Source: Hyperoplus lanceolatus (taxonomy: Eukaryota > Chordata > Actinopteri > Uranoscopiformes > Ammodytidae). From it: a stretch of DNA of 64,000 bases. A program made the translations under genes and the position numbers. The notes under the pieces are model-generated. The model saw only the letters and a list, made by a program, of their open reading frames with translations, was not told the DNA's origin and did no database searches. Positions 1 to 64,000 of the stretch are shown piece by piece. Each line of letters starts with the position of its first letter. The first letter of the stretch is position 1. The DNA lies in contig CM049417.1 in assembly GCA_026929865.2 (NCBI GenBank), forward strand, positions 20,461,501-20,525,500. Reading direction: 5' to 3'.

Positions 1-667
1 GACAGAGCCTCCATGTGAGAACTACAGGCGATGAGACTGATACATGCGCCTTGTTTTGCATTAGTGTGGCTAGACTAATACAGGTTTGACTGACCTGGGA
101 AGATAAGGTGCACTCCATTCATTTTGGGTCAGTTGAGGTTTCACCTGGACGTGAGTGTATGGAGCCAATAGAGGGTATGGACCATACAAATAAATGTTCT
201 CTTTTAGTTTGTAAGAGCACGCGAGAGCGAGAGATTGAGCACAACCATGACAAATATTCATAATGTCTTGTTTTCAACTGAGAAGCCCAGTTCTGTACGG
301 CTGGTACAGTTCAGACGGGCCCCCCCTTTTTTTAAAGGGGGAACAAAACAAATCTCTCACCTATTTGCTATTGTACACAGAAATGTCAAGCAATGTGAGG
401 CTTCCCTGTTTATCTCCCTGTCTAAACATCCGTCTCATCTACATATTTATATCCTCCCAGTGCACCTTGGGTATTACTCTTTATCACCTGAGATAATTAA
501 CTCTTAGCCCCCTGTTACCAAATTATATAGTGTCTATAAAAACCCTACAGCCAACACACTTAGCCAACCCTTCCCACCACCGCATCCCCACACTGAGCAT
601 CAACAACATCATCTTTGGCTCCGTCTCACAATAAATGAATGCAACTCCCATGATCCCATCTGCTCTC
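1..667. other. upstream sequence, no gene recognised
   Basis: No coding exon, RNA gene or repeat boundary recognised. The open frames are short and show no family resemblance. Confidence 0.5.
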
Positions 668-965
668 TTAACCCTCTTGTTATGTTCCGGGTCAAATTGA
701 CCCGTTTCAAAGTTTGAAGATCTAGGAAAAATAGTTAAAAGTATTTTTTCAGTATGAAACTTCTTCTGCTTGCCTTAATTAGGGCAATCAACATATAATA
801 TGAAAATATTTCATCTCACACATTTGCAACCACCCCCTGCATGTTTATATCACATAGATACTGTTCGGGTCAATTTGACCCGGCAGTAAAACTGGAGGTA
901 AAAGGGTGTCAGAAATGTAAGACTATATCTTTCTTTACAACTGTGAGAAATATTTCACCCAAATC

Positions 966-1002
966 TCACACACACACACACACATACACACACCCACACA
1001 CG

Positions 1003-1057
<55 letters not shown>

Positions 1058-1060
1058 ACA
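966..1060. repeat. imperfect (CA)n microsatellite
   Basis: About 95 bp of CA with occasional T, C, G or A interruptions, inside the piggyBac-type element. Confidence 0.95.
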
Positions 1061-1212
1061 GTTGCAAGTGTTATGACTTTTGAACCATTTATGTTCCCTT
1101 ATGTTCCACCCACATTCAGTGGACACTCAACAGGGGAGGGGCAAAACATATAAAATATTCTCTGCATGGGAGTCCTACCAACATTACAGTCTGTCAGGCA
1201 GACCTTTACACA

Positions 1213-2073
1213 ATGAGCAGCAGAAGCAAAAGGATGACAGTCCAGGAGGCTCTGGAAGTCATCATTGATCATGACAGTGAAATAGAGGAGGATGTATCTT
1301 GAGCTAAATTCTGATTCTAATGATTCTGAATTTGAACCAGATGAAGGAATTACTATTCCTATTCCTCCAAGCAAGACATTCTTGTCAAAAAATTGTGAAA
1401 TTCATCCCCAAATATGCGTCTGCAGAAAACATACAGGTGAAACTCATATAATTAGAATATCATTGAAAATGAATTGGAATTGAGGCAATAAGTCATGCAG
1501 AATGGACCCAAACCAAGTACTGAGTACACATGCATGATTATACTTTATAGAGGGATGATTCATGTGATATTCAAATTTTCTGAGATTTTAAATGTGGGGT
1601 TTTCATAAGCTGTGTAAATCATAATAATCTAAATTATAACAAATAAAGGCTTTGAATATCTCACCTTTCATGTAATGGGTCTATATACTATATTAGTTTC
1701 ACCTTTTGAGTCAAATTACTGAAATAAATGAACTTTTGCATAATCTAATTTTTCGAGTTTCAGTGCCAGGGCCCACTAGGATGGCACTGACTCGTGTGAC
1801 TGACATCAAGTCAGCTTTTGAGCTGGTCATGCCAGATTCAATACAGAAAATCATTCTGGAAATGACTAATCCTAGAAGGGAGGTGTGTTTTTGGGGAAAA
1901 TTGGAAGGAGCTGGACAAAACACATTTAGATGCGTATTTGGGGCTCCTCATCCTGGCTGGGGTCGAAGGATGAATCAACAGCAAGTCTGTGGGATGCAGA
2001 GGCAGGCAGGGCTATATTTCAAGCCACAATGTCTCTGGAGACTTTTCACATTGTCTCCAGTGTTTCAAAAGTA
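1213..2073 (+). pseudogene. broken piggyBac (PGBD4-like) transposase fragments
   Basis: A start at 1213 opens a short basic then acidic N-terminus (MSSRSKRMTVQEALEVI, then DSEIEED) that meets a stop after 29 codons. Acidic sequence continues in another frame (DSNDSEFEPDEG near 1310). At about 1767-2070 the DDE-domain entry region is recognisable (GPTRMALTRVTDIKSAFELV), followed in shifted frames by GLLILAG and WDAEAGRAIFQATMSLETFH. The catalytic core and C-terminal zinc finger are missing. It cannot encode an active enzyme. Confidence 0.8.
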
Positions 2074-2416
2074 ATAAAGTGGTGAAACATTACAAAACAA
2101 GTTTGAACATGTATTTTTTTAATGAAAAACGAGTGAATTATCCTTATTGAACCATTACCTGTTAGAGGTAAGGAACACCACATTGCACTAAATATTGATA
2201 GAATAGTTAGTAATGGAGTTGGTAATGACATGTGCACACTGCTTTCTAGGATTCTTTTTGGTTTAGGACATCTTTTGGAGATTTAAACAGCCCCGGTAAA
2301 TTGGAGAACACCATTGTGTTCCTGACAAATGAACATAAAGGAGGGTTAAAACCAATAGGTGGTATTAATACTGGGGGTTTTTCCCCTTACACACACACAC
2401 AAAAACATAAAGAAAA

Positions 2417-2515
2417 TGGCTGACCATGAGGAGATATACACTGATTTTGACGAAAAGTCATTTTGACAACAAGCGAAGTCCTCCGAAACCGCTGACTCGT
2501 CCTTCAAGTGGGAAT
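2417..2515. repeat. fragment of inverted-repeat family C
   Basis: Contains gaggagatatacactgattt, the divergent ccgaaaccgctgactcg, and a following ccttcaag. This is the right half of the family seen more completely at 43823-44122 and 62299-62506. Confidence 0.6.
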
Positions 2516-2786
2516 TAATTATTGTGGATGAAAGAAAACACTGAAAAAAATTATGAAAAACCTGATGGAGTAATTACCTGATAGATAATTTATAATAAAT
2601 CAACATTAAATGTACATTTTAAAAATGTGTTCATTTTTAAAATGTACAGCCCTGCGAGAATGAAACAAAACAAGGCCGATGTAATGTAGGGCGAGTGCTC
2701 CTGATGGCCCTCTTTGCCTCATCAAGGTGACTCAGACAAGACTACAAGCAGCAGACATATGTGCTCTGCTAGGCCTAGGGCTTAAG

Positions 2787-2788
<2 letters not shown>

Positions 2789-2878
<90 letters not shown>
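2789..2878. repeat. perfect (GT)45 microsatellite
   Basis: Ninety uninterrupted bases of alternating GT. Confidence 0.98.
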
Positions 2879-2879
<1 letters not shown>

Positions 2880-5800
2880 TCTTCTGTGTAATGCACACCT
2901 GCCTGTGCTGTGTGGTGTGCTTCCCTGGCTGTGACATTGCCGTGGCTACAGTCACTACGACGGGGCCTCTGCACAGGTCATTTGCATACTTTATGACTCT
3001 GGGTAAAAAGGGATTGCAACCATTACGGCAGAGTGTGCGTGAGAGACAGAGAGAGATAAAGAGAGAGGAGTAGAGATGGTAAAAGCGTTACATGTATTCC
3101 CTGAGTCATAAGGTCCCGGGAGTTCAAGTAAGTCAAGTGCATCTTTGCAAGACCCAGAGCTGTGCTGATGTCTGAGAGGCTAACAGCTCGGAGGTAGGTT
3201 TGTTTTACTCTTACTTCTTTTACTGACAGTTTGATGCCTTACATGTGTTTTGTAGCCAAGCCTCCTGTAAATCTGTCTTTCTTTGTGTTCCTCTTTTTAG
3301 TGTTTCTGTTGTTATTGTAACTTGTCTCTACTGCCGAGGCTAGCCCAAGCTCAGGTTTGAAAAATCCACACAAACTTGACACTGCTTTGTTTCCCCACTG
3401 TCTGTCTTTTTTCTGTGTAGTGTAGTCGTGGATTGCATAGAGTAGCCCTGAGATCTGCTTATCTTATATAATAATGTAAGCTGTTGATTTCTTTTAAAAA
3501 TAAGGGAGCTGAGAAGAAAACACAAGAGTTCAATGTATACCTACACAATAAGAGAAGATAGTACAGCACTTATTGGGATGTATTGTGTAGTATATTGAGA
3601 TATATACACACAGCTTCTCTGTCGGATCAGAATGGGTAAGACATTGGACTTTATCCCACGGTGAGCTACATAACTCAAAAGCTAATGATTTACCACGAGC
3701 CTTAGACTGCTGTACATGTAGTGAAGAGGCCGGGCCTGCAAATGGCGTAAGTGTAACATGTTTTCCTCTTGAATGACACGTCTTAATGCTTCATTAAGAG
3801 CTAACAATCATGTTATATATATATTTTTTAATTCATCAATTCTATTTGTTTCTAATGAATGAGTAATTAGCCGCTAAAAGGTGATTGACAGGTTGCCCTT
3901 AGAGAGGCACGGTAACCAGAGCTTAGCAAATATTGCTTCTTCAAAACTAATTACATGTAATAATGACTGACTTAATATCAGTGATTTTATTTTAATCAGA
4001 CTCTGAATAGCTTAAAATATGGGATTTGGAAAAGGGGTGTATTTGGTGTTAAATGGTTGAATAAGTCACAGAAGTAGCAAGATGTTTTTCAACGTAACAA
4101 GTTAAACTTAGTTAGTGCTTAACACAGTTGAGGTTGATTGTATGCACTGCAATATACAGCATATACAAGAAGCACAATACATTTGTTGTAAATGCTTTTT
4201 AATGATTCATAAACAGGCTGTTATAAACAACACTGAATTGTTCACACTCAGGCTTGTTGATAAAACTATATCATTCAAGTTATTACAAATGGTTCAATTC
4301 AAACAGAAAACTTGCTTTTCACTCTCAAATACAAAAGAAAAACACATTTTTGTAAATGTGAATAAATTCCCCACAATGTGCCTGTGCTGTTGACACATGG
4401 GACCATCAGCAGCATGTGGTAGTGTTGACACATTTTCCTCCGACGCACGGCATAATTGTTCAGTCCAGTTACGGTTCGACGCCCTATGTCAGTGTAAAAT
4501 AAGTCAATTAATACTGTTTTTGTTATAGTCCCCCACTAACACTGCTTCAATGTGGATTTATTTATTTGCCTCTGGACTCTGATGGATTTTGAATCAGCAA
4601 TAAAAAAGCTAAAATAACTTAACTACAAAGAAAATTAATAATACAAATGATTGGCACTCGGCAGTTAATTGCACTGTGTCCCTGAGCACTAACATATTTG
4701 TTTAAGCAAGGTATAGTTGAGGGATTCAATTAAATTATATTCAATATATTTACACCACAAGTAGTACAATCTTTTGTTGGAAATATGCTCTTCAGTGAGG
4801 AGGTTGACCATAGGAGCAAAGTTCTGAAAATGGCTCATTATGTGGTATGGATATCACACTCTACTAACATCACTTAGCATTCTGTGTGAGCATCCAAATG
4901 ATAATCAGGATCCATCTTTGGGTCAATAAACTCTCTTCCTTATTGGTGGCACTTGGACAGGCAAGAGTGGTGCCCTGGGGAGGAACAGCTTGCAGATATA
5001 GTATATATAGTCAGCAAGGTTTAAATAGCCAGTGGCTGTTGAGAGTGCAGTGCATGCTGTAGTGAAGACTGTGGCTAGTGTGGCTATGGACCTTGGGTAA
5101 CTGCTAACTAAACCTACAGACAGGAAAACAGGAGGTGTAGCCGCACAGCTAAGGATGTAGCTTTAATAACGAACCTGCATCGGTGCCACACATAGTTAAG
5201 TATTCAGTCGTGGACTTGAGATGCCAGTGTGCTAATGCCACCAGGTGTTGTGATTTCCATGCTCACAATAAAGCAATCGTATCTATTGCAACACATTTAA
5301 ATCAACCCAGCAGAAGGTATATACTTTTCAAAGCCGTCGTTCGAGTCTGAGCGATATTTAAAACATGGGTCGTAGGGTAAAGTTAGGAAGAAAAAAAATT
5401 CATAAACCTATCAAACCGTATATTTGTTTGCAATTTACATATTTTTTCAATTATTATTATTATTACTAGTTTATATTGCTTCCTCCATCAATTATATCGA
5501 AATAAATCGTTAAAGTGGACAGTGAGCATTGCTTGCCTTAGTTAACTTAGTCTACCATACTAAATAGCAAGGATGTAGGGGTATTGCAAAGCAGCCTCAG
5601 TATCAGATTGACTGGTCTTTTGTACACAACAGCATTAAACGACACTGCAACTAAAAATACCTCGGCTCCTTTAATGTCTCTTTCGAGAACATTTCATCAG
5701 TTCAATTATGACTGTACAATGCACTGAAGTGGCACAATCAGGTATGAATGACCCTGACCATTTAATTCTACAGCAATGAAATCACCTGAACAATCATACT

Positions 5801-5896
5801 GCAATTTGGAAAAAAAGTAAAACAATAGCTCACCTATTTAAAAACAAAAGCCTGAGTTTGACGTCACCTGTATTACCCAATACACAGATGTACAAG

Positions 5897-5902
<6 letters not shown>

Positions 5903-5956
<54 letters not shown>
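5903..5956. repeat. (CT)27 microsatellite
   Basis: Perfect TC run of 54 bp after an imperfect start. Confidence 0.97.
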
Positions 5957-5962
<6 letters not shown>

Positions 5963-6561
5963 CAGCGAGGTTGCTGGGTAACTTATGATAAAGATGGAGT
6001 GAGAGAGAGAGTTGGAAAAAGGACTGGTAAAATGAAGGAGCACTGGGACTATTCTGCCCTTCAGAGGGCTACATTGGGCCGCTTTTGTTACGGATGTTGC
6101 AGGCAGGCGTTCTCTTTGGCCCTCTGCCCTCACATTGTATGACAAAATATCTGTTTACTCTTTCAATCATCCTAGTACCATCAGCACCAATGCTCTCCTT
6201 TATGTACATTCACAGTCTGCTCCGGTCTGTTCATGGGGCTTTCTTTGCAACTAATGATTTGGTGAAAGAGCGGATGCCATTGCCTGATGACAACACTGAA
6301 CAGTCTTAAAAAATTGCCTTAAAGATCTTATTCCAATCACTGTATTTGCTCCTCCTGGTAATGATAGAAAATGATGATCTGGCAAACACACTTTACACTG
6401 CTCATTTTGTTTGTTCTTTAGAGATCTGTGCTCATTGTGTTTTGTGTAGCACTCGGCTCCCAATGCAAATCCCAATCATACCGACTCTTGTTACTTGTTA
6501 TTGGTTCTTTAGATGTGGAATCGAAAAAATTGTCCATGGGCTTTTCTACAACATCCCCCTT

Positions 6562-6605
6562 ACACACTCACACACACAAACACACACACGCACACACACA
6601 CACAC
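6562..6605. repeat. imperfect (CA)n microsatellite
   Basis: About 44 bp of CA with T, A and G interruptions. Confidence 0.95.
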
Positions 6606-7281
6606 TTGTTGTTTTTCGTTGTATTCTTTGACATATGGGCTGAGTATATTCTTAGGCATGTTGTTTACCCTTCATGCTTGACGTGAGTCTTGCATAGCAG
6701 AGGCGGTGCCGGGCTGTCCGTCTCTTCTCCTGTGCATTCCGTGTTTTTTTTTCTCAAAAGTCGAGGGCTTGACAGCTGCGAAAAACAAAGGTGAACGCGG
6801 CACACACTCAATTATATACGGCATTGATGGAGTCGAGTGGTCATGCGTACACTGCTTCTATCGGAAGGAAATAAATAAAGAGGCCTAACACAACAAGCCT
6901 GGCGCTGTTCCACACGCACCGTCTCCTTCAAAAAGATGTACTGAGATGAAAGCTGAAGCAAAAATAATAAGATGTACAGAATACTGAAAATCTGTTGTGA
7001 TTGTAGTGCAATCATCTCCTTCATGTCAAAATGATGGAGTGCCTTTGATGGCCTTAAGTACACCAGTAATGGCCCTATATACAACAATACACATCGGTAT
7101 TGCCAACAACAATGTGTCAACGCATTATGTTAATGTAATGGATTATTGAATGGCCTTGGGAATCTAATTCTTTTGGCCCATTATGAGGCTTATTTGGCCA
7201 TTTGGATCTAAAAGGGAGCCTGAACTTTCCCCCAATAACGGTAAATAAAACATCCATGAAGTGTAGCGGTAAATAATGTAA

Positions 7282-7302
7282 ACACACACACACACACACA
7301 CA
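7282..7302. repeat. short (CA)n run
   Basis: Perfect 21-bp AC run. Confidence 0.9.
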
Positions 7303-9563
7303 GAGGGGGAAGATGGAAGCCGTAGAGGAAGAGGAAATGGAGCGCTAAAAGGTGCCACATTTGTCAGCGCCGCACCCTTGGGCTAAAAAAGCCCATCCTC
7401 GTCCCCAAAAAAGCTGGCCCCCACCTCGCGCACGGATACTCTAATCTCCCCGCAGAGCATCAGAGGAAGTGCTCCACCACATGTCTTTAAGCACAGATAG
7501 CCCACAACTCCTGGGGCCATTAAATATTAACAATTATTATCCATTCTGTCGTTGAGTGTTTTTGGTAGCATTTAAAAGCCATTCCTTTGCGTTTGCAGTT
7601 GTCTGTAGTCAAACCCCTACTCCAACACATTTCCCCCCTCAAATCAAAATGTCTCTTTTTGGAAAGAAAATATTTTCAGCTTGTGGTTGTCAGACCACGA
7701 CCAGCAAACAATGTATTGGAATCTGTCCTATTAACATACTTATAATAACATGTTTTGATCATGACACATCTGATTGTAGGTTACTCCAGGAGGTATCCAT
7801 TGTGGCTGTTATTCCTTTTCATCGTATACATCTTGTACAAACAAAGGATCCGACTAGTTCTTCCTTTAAAAAAAAGTATGTTTTACTCTATTACAATTAC
7901 ATACATTGCATTTAAATTGGAGAAGCACCGACAATTCCCAGCTATCTGTGTTTTTAACATATTACAATAAAGGCTTAAGTAATCCTGCAAAATGTTGTAT
8001 CCAGCAGGTTATTTGCCTTTTGGTTGGATACATGGCCCAAACACAGAAGCCATATGAATTGATCCTAACTACAGATTAAGCCGAGACTTATTTCCCTGCC
8101 TAACATTAATGTAAATTGTTCATACTCTCAATTCCACAATGTTGAACTCTTAAACATTCCTGGGGTATTGTATGGGACCTCACAGCAGGCCAGTGAACGA
8201 GCGAGTCGTCAAATGAGACTGTAGTGTCAGTAGTGGAGTATTTTAATAAAGGTCATACTTGATGTAGCAGTGTAAAAATGCCACCGCAGACCTATTTGCT
8301 TATTATCTGTGTAATCAGTGTTCCGTGGACAGTAAATCCTGCCATAAAGATTTTACAGCGATTCTGCGGCACACACGAAAAAGTGAATCCGTTTCTTGTG
8401 TGGTTTTTGTCTCTTCATTTTACTCTGGTCCCTGAAAGAACTACAAAAAAAAAAAATAATAATTGGCAGAGACAAGGAGCCCAGTTTACATATTCATCCC
8501 CTTTAAAAGGAATAGCTCAGTGTGATTTGAAGCTGTGTTGTATGAGGTACTTATGCATAGTCTGTTACCTTATATTTCACTGTAGCTCAAGTTAGAGGGG
8601 GCCAGCAGAAAACTTTTTTTTTTCACCACATTTATAAATACTTGCCTCAAAAATAATGATCTATTGATTGTATGCTAATTGTAGGATTTTCTCACTGATT
8701 TAGTTTGCCGCCTGACAAGCGTTTATTTTTGCCCTTTTTTTCAATCAGCTGTTTGACTCAGACCTACCATAGCTTATTCAAGTGACACATGGAAACTAAC
8801 AATTCCACTCCATTCACTGTGGACATAAGAGGAAACCTTTATGAACCAGAGTAAACAGAAGAAGGAACAGGCCTCTTGCGTCTCTTGAATAAGCCGTGGT
8901 GGCTCTGAGTTGAACAGCTCATAGGCAGAGTGATACACCGCATTGCACTGGCGCGAGTTGGCATAGTAATACATGGTCGAACTACACTTGAAGAAAAGTG
9001 CAAAAATAAGCAAAGCAGCAAAACAAAGCAGTGAAACAAGTATATGTTTAGTATACAATTGGACAGATATTAATTTTTTAGGTAAGCATTTGTTTACATG
9101 GCAAAAACTTGTTTTTCTGCTGGCCCCCTCTGCAACACTCCAAGGCTGACTTCTGCTTCAGCGACATCTCCCCTAGCTTCCTTACAGTGACTGCTCTGAT
9201 CACCATCTCCATAAGGTTACTATGCATAAGCACCTCAAACAACTCCACTTCAATACTACTACTGAACTATCCCTTCAAGTGGATGAGACAGGAGACATTT
9301 CCTTTTTGACCCTAATAGTTTTTTTATGCAGTGCATTAAGTAAAACAAGCACAGGGTCTTTAATAACGATTCTTCCCGAGACATGGCCCCCGTCCGGAGA
9401 TTTGCTTAGTGTAAAGGTGATAATAATTCTTTTTAGAACAGGTGCTGCACCGTAAGCCGCCCCAAAGCCTGGGGAAAGTGAATGATTAGTGGCGCTCCCC
9501 CAAGATGCATTGCTCGTCCCCTGTATTAAAAACCAAAACTCTTTGCCTTTTCATCCCCTCCAG

Positions 9564-9627
9564 GGTTTATTAAGTGGGCCAGTTGCCATAGCGACGGTTT
9601 GGCAGGATATTGCCAGAACAAGCAGTA
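9564..9627 (+). promoter_or_regulatory. 5' untranslated sequence before the ATG; possible leader-exon acceptor at 9562-9563
   Basis: The ATG is preceded by a pyrimidine-rich run ending in cccctccag at 9563, which looks like a 3' splice site. If used, 9564-9627 is leader sequence in the same exon as the ATG and transcription starts further upstream, as I recall for ABCA1. If not, transcription may start nearby. I see no clear TATA box. Confidence 0.35.
9582..9595. promoter_or_regulatory. RFX X-box-like palindrome upstream of the ATG
   Basis: GTTGCC-AT-AGCGAC resembles the X-box consensus GTNRCC(N0-3)RGYAAC with one mismatch (G for the first A of AAC). It ends 32 bases before the ATG. Function is inferred from sequence only. 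Confidence 0.3.
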
Positions 9628-62092
<52,465 letters not shown>

Positions 62093-64000
62093 GTCAGTGG
62101 AAACAGAGTCGCTCGGTGGGAAGTATCAAAACACAAAGCATGAAATATTAATATTGTGCACACACAGTCTTATAATGCTGACAAAATTGTATCCTTTGTG
62201 TTTTGGAGGATTGTAGCATCCTCAATGTGGCTTTATCTTTTTTTATTATTAAAACATGATTTAGTAAGTAGACTTTAGCCCCAAATTCACCTAAAACTTA
62301 AAGGTGGAGTCAGCGATTCTAGTAAGTGCTTGTGGTGAAAAGTTGTTTGTCCAAATCAGTGAATTTCTCCTCCCCATCCACTACCATGTGTGCCCACTGA
62401 AAAGAAAAGCTGCGCACACACAGTGTAAATGGGTTAGCAGATCGTGAGGAGATATATTCTGATTTTGACAAACAAGAGTTCTCCAGAATCGCTGACTCCA
62501 CGTTCGAATGGCATACCATAATTAAGACTAAGTTACAACTCATTTAAGATCAAGAAAATAAGCATCTGAACCAAATGCACCCAACTGAATAATGTCATGT
62601 TCTCACATGTACTTTGGGTCAGAGACTCGTCCATGCTTTGTGTTTTGGTATTCCTGTTAATCATAATCAATTGACGAGCACAGATTCATATCATTATCCG
62701 TGATTCCTCAAATCATACTTCTTGGGTTAATCAATGGAGAATGCAACCAGCTCTGCAATTTAGTTAAATTAAAATCATGCCCGTATATCTACGCTTAATT
62801 TCCTATAATTGCTTCTTCTTTGCTTCATAAATAGGGAGGGCTTCTGTAAATTGATGATTGCTCCTGTATTCCCTTGATTGCAATGAGGGGTTGGCCACTA
62901 GAACTCGGTGCAATATTTAACACTGTCGAATTTGCACGAAGACTTCAAGTTTAGAGAGGGACTGTAGTGTGATGGCTAAACTACCTTATGCAGTCCTAAA
63001 GTTTACTTTTTTTAATATACACAGCTCTGATTGGTATGGTAAAATGAGATACAGTTAAAAATAACTCCCTCAGAAATATAAGAACTTTTAGATTTCTAGT
63101 CAAGGCTCTGTGTGAAGAGGTGCTGCATTGAATGATTCCTTACCAGCACTATGTAAACAGGTTGGAGTGGCATAAAATAAAAATGACCTCAGACAACCAA
63201 AGATTATCTCAGCACATTGTGTGATGCATTTTAAATACAAACCTTTATGGGTCTAACATTGAAAATCATTAGTTATCAGAAAATACGCTAAGGAAAATGG
63301 GACCAACAGAAGCTAAAGTATGTGGATATTTACTCTATACTGGAAATAGTAGATTGATTGTGGATGACTTCTAAGTTGTTGTTTAGTGATCTCAATGTCG
63401 AATCAATGAGTTGGTAGGATATAATGGGCCTGTTTATCTGTTAAGGATTGATTAGGAAAGATGGGAGACCCTTTGAGCCTTTGGCGACATACAATGTAGC
63501 AGCATTATTATTGCTCTCCTTTTAGATAGAGCACATCATTCAACGAGCCCTTGTTCTGTAGGCGTAGTTAATGAAAAAAAAGGGATGGTTATTTTAGAGC
63601 GGTCTAATCCATTTTTTGCAGTTTAATTAGAAAATGTGGCTGGTAAATAAAAGCTGATATTCGAACAGCTGGGTGAAATGTAATTTCCCATCAGTCTAAA
63701 TTGTGTTTGAGAGCCATCGGCAATTTGTAAACATTAATAACAATAAATTGAGTTAGTCGAGTGGGCTTGGAGGAGGAACAACCGCGAGGCACGACGTGTA
63801 TTCAGATACCGGCGCTCGTTCTAAATGATAATTTCACAGCCATTTCCAGCACATTAATAATAATGGCAAATCAAATGGTGATTATCGTAAAGGCTGTATC
63901 TGGATTAGGTGTGACGACGAGCAGTTCCGTCATCTGCACCTGAGCCCTCTGTCGGTTTACACTTGTGTTCTCTTCCATTATGGAGGAGGGGATACACGGG
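62093..64000 (+). other. intron 14, 5' part (continues past window)
   Basis: Starts gtcagt. Contains a family C copy (62299-62506). No exon 15 recognised up to 64000, so this intron is at least 1.9 kb. From 62510 to 64000 nothing further recognised. Confidence 0.9.
62299..62506. mobile_element. family C inverted-repeat copy
   Basis: TTAAAGGTGGAGTCAGCGAT at the left and CCAGAATCGCTGACTCCACG at the right. The right TTAA is lost. Confidence 0.75.

Larger units (their letters stand above)
672..2345 (+). mobile_element. piggyBac-type DNA element, internally deleted, TTAA target duplication
   Basis: TTAA at 668-671 and 2346-2349 flank matching inverted ends: CCCTCTTGTTATGTTC on the left, and CCCTCCTTTATGTTC as reverse complement of the right. 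The palindromes GGGTCAAATTGACCC (689-703) and GGGTCAATTTGACCC (867-881) lie inside the left half, as in fish piggyBac elements. It contains decayed transposase fragments and a (CA)n run, and is about 1.67 kb, too short for a full element. Confidence 0.85.
2880..9560. other. upstream intergenic sequence without a recognised gene
   Basis: AT-rich, apparently non-coding, with the microsatellites listed separately. I recognise no exon on either strand; the longest open frames (about 100-130 codons) show no domain resemblance and no splice context. Distal regulatory elements may be present but cannot be identified without alignment. Confidence 0.5.

Overview
This is vertebrate genomic DNA, almost certainly from a teleost fish. 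The evidence is interrupted coding sequence with GT-AG introns, long (CA)n/(CT)n microsatellites, a tRNA-derived SINE, LINE reverse-transcriptase fragments and many small inverted-repeat DNA transposons of fish type. I see no bacterial, viral, CRISPR or operon-like content.

The only protein-coding gene I can support is on the + strand: the 5' part of an ABCA-subfamily ABC transporter of the ABCA1/ABCA4/ABCA7 group, closest by eye to ABCA4. Fourteen coding exons lie at 9628-9693, 19016-19109, 19859-20000, 20290-20417, 26930-27048, 27910-28107, 31342-31428, 31826-32021, 43570-43709, 44926-45042, 47052-47249, 50841-51046, 51936-52112 and 61870-62092. Every intron is GT-AG, the phases join, and the total is 2091 nt or 697 codons with no stop or frameshift. 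The product reads as a cytosolic N-tail, TM1, a large N-glycosylated extracytosolic domain 1, TM2, a cytosolic coupling segment and the start of TM3. The remaining membrane segments, both nucleotide-binding domains and the 3' end lie beyond the right edge. The notable protein feature is a short, Ser/Pro-rich exon 8 product in place of the NWYED-type segment that I recall in ABCA1, ABCA4 and ABCA7.

Layout: 1-9627 is upstream sequence. It carries a decayed piggyBac-type element with TTAA ends (672-2345), several microsatellites, and just before the ATG an RFX X-box-like palindrome plus a possible splice acceptor for an untranslated leader exon. From 9628 to 64000 is the gene, about 97 percent intron. 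Introns 1, 4, 8 and 13 (9.3, 6.5, 11.5 and 9.8 kb) hold most of the transposon load.

The repeat landscape is the richest part of the window. At least five inverted-repeat families are flanked by TTAA. Other elements have target duplications I can read directly: 8 bp at 21640-22115, 25846-26749 and 48145-49162; 9 bp at 15606-16118; 3 bp at 14479-14886 and 32984-33477. There is also a 322-bp fold-back with internal tandem units, a SINE with a 10-bp target duplication, LINE fragments ending about 75 bp before exon 14, a three-copy direct/inverted cluster, and a 28-bp minisatellite. I did not find a convincing undescribed biological system; the findings are candidate observations on this paralogue and its repeats.
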